In this document: one piece after another, positions 6,770 to 7,064 of the stretch
Layout: each line of letters opens with the position of its first letter
How positions within the stretch are numbered: the first letter of the stretch is position 1
Assembly: GCA_965602225.1 (NCBI GenBank)
Contig: CBFCYE010000068.1
Location: forward strand, 1 to 7,064
Length of the DNA stretch: 7,064 nucleotides
Direction: 5' to 3'
Origin: Tenderia sp965602225
GTDB lineage: Bacteria > Pseudomonadota > Gammaproteobacteria > Tenderiales > Tenderiaceae
Position numbers and translations under genes: made by a program
Notes under the pieces: model-generated
The model's database searches: none
Told to the model about the DNA's origin: nothing
What the model saw: the letters and a program-made list of their open reading frames with translations, nothing else

Positions 6770-6878
6770 TTATAAACTTCTCTTTCTTTAAGAATACCCA
6801 TAGCGCATGCATGACAAGCCAACAGTCGCTTCAGGCCCTGTCATTTTATAAAGCGCCAGATCAACAGCTTCACTTATT

Positions 6879-7064
6879 TCAACGAACGTCCAATAATTCC
6901 ACATCAAAGATCAGCGAAGCATTAGACGGGATAGCCCCACCAGCACCACGCGAGCCGTAACCAAGACTTGGGGGGATCGTCAGGGTACGCTGGCCACCGA
7001 CTTTCATACCCTCCACGCCTTGATCCCAGCCCTTAATCACACGCCCTCCACCAAGTGGAAAATC
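6879..7064 (-). CDS. FKBP-type peptidyl-prolyl cis-trans isomerase, C-terminal part (5' end outside window)
   Basis: Translation of the minus strand from the window edge gives 61 residues ending at TGA (6879-6881). They match the C-terminal half of an FKBP domain: LGGGRVIKGWDQGVEGMKVG, then IPPSLGYGSRGAGGAIPSN, then LIFDVELLDV. With a constant offset of 46, the residues equivalent to FKBP12 Val55, Ile56, Trp59, Tyr82, Ile91 and Phe99 are all present, so the proline-binding pocket is conserved. A small change is IPSN where IPPN is usual. The protein ends right after the last beta strand, so there is no C-terminal extension. Whether it is cytosolic (FklB/FkpB-like) or exported (FkpA/Mip-like) depends on the missing N-terminus. 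It is a chaperone-type enzyme that speeds prolyl bond rotation. Confidence 0.95.
   Translation of the reverse strand, partial: DFPLGGGRVIKGWDQGVEGMKVGGQRTLTIPPSLGYGSRGAGGAIPSNASLIFDVELLDVR

Noticed and set aside
6770..6810. TTGTCA / TATTCT promoter for DUF445 on the minus strand, with the TTGTCA itself at about 6811-6820
   Set aside because: The -35 is good (5 of 6), but the spacing is 15 bases and the -10 only 4 of 6. This is too weak to list as a feature.
6811..6844. Inverted repeat ATGACA...TGTCAT between the FKBP and DUF445 genes as a terminator
   Set aside because: The arms are only 6 bases plus an imperfect GCC/GGC extension, the loop is long, and no T-run follows on the minus strand where one would be needed. 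It may be chance or a weak regulatory site.
1..7064. Defence island, prophage, insertion sequence or CRISPR content
   Set aside because: No transposase, integrase, repeat array, nuclease or toxin-antitoxin gene is present. All open regions are explained by housekeeping or enzyme families.

Overview
The window reads as ordinary chromosomal DNA of a gammaproteobacterium. This rests on the style of the Ung, FKBP, DUF445, MscS and GGDEF proteins and on a moderate GC content judged by eye; the genus cannot be told from the sequence. Coding density is high. There is no RNA gene, insertion sequence, integrase, CRISPR array or phage gene, and no stretch above about 175 bases without a gene.

Layout. 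(1) Bases 1-306, + strand: the last 101 codons of a cytochrome P450, including its heme-thiolate loop. (2) A near-perfect bidirectional terminator at 307-339. (3) 351-2255, - strand: a large diheme c-type cytochrome lipoprotein of the RoxA-like / cytochrome c peroxidase superfamily, converging on the P450. (4) 2431-2925, - strand: a small membrane-anchored DUF1499 protein. (5) 3071-4147, + strand: an MscS-family mechanosensitive channel, divergent from DUF1499. (6) 4284-5324, + strand: a soluble PAS-GGDEF diguanylate cyclase with intact active site and inhibitory site. (7) A minus-strand run, in transcription order: the C-terminal 61 residues of an FKBP-type prolyl isomerase (6879-7064), a short DUF445 membrane protein (6065-6769) and uracil-DNA glycosylase ung (5339-6046). 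Ung ends only 14 bases from the end of the cyclase gene.

How the genes relate. DUF445 and ung are 18 bases apart and are probably cotranscribed. The P450 and the diheme cytochrome are both heme enzymes and could act on related lipophilic substrates in different compartments (cytoplasm versus periplasm/outer membrane), but they are convergent and separately terminated, so this is only a hypothesis. MscS (membrane tension) and the cyclase (c-di-GMP) are neighbours on one strand, but a good -10 element lies between them and no functional link is shown.

Three genes (the diheme cytochrome, the cyclase and ung) have in-frame TTG or GTG codons upstream of the preferred ATG. The ATG starts are used here, with reasons given. 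No convincing undescribed multi-gene system was found. The most interesting elements are the RoxA-like diheme lipoprotein and the atypical P450 C-terminus beside it.
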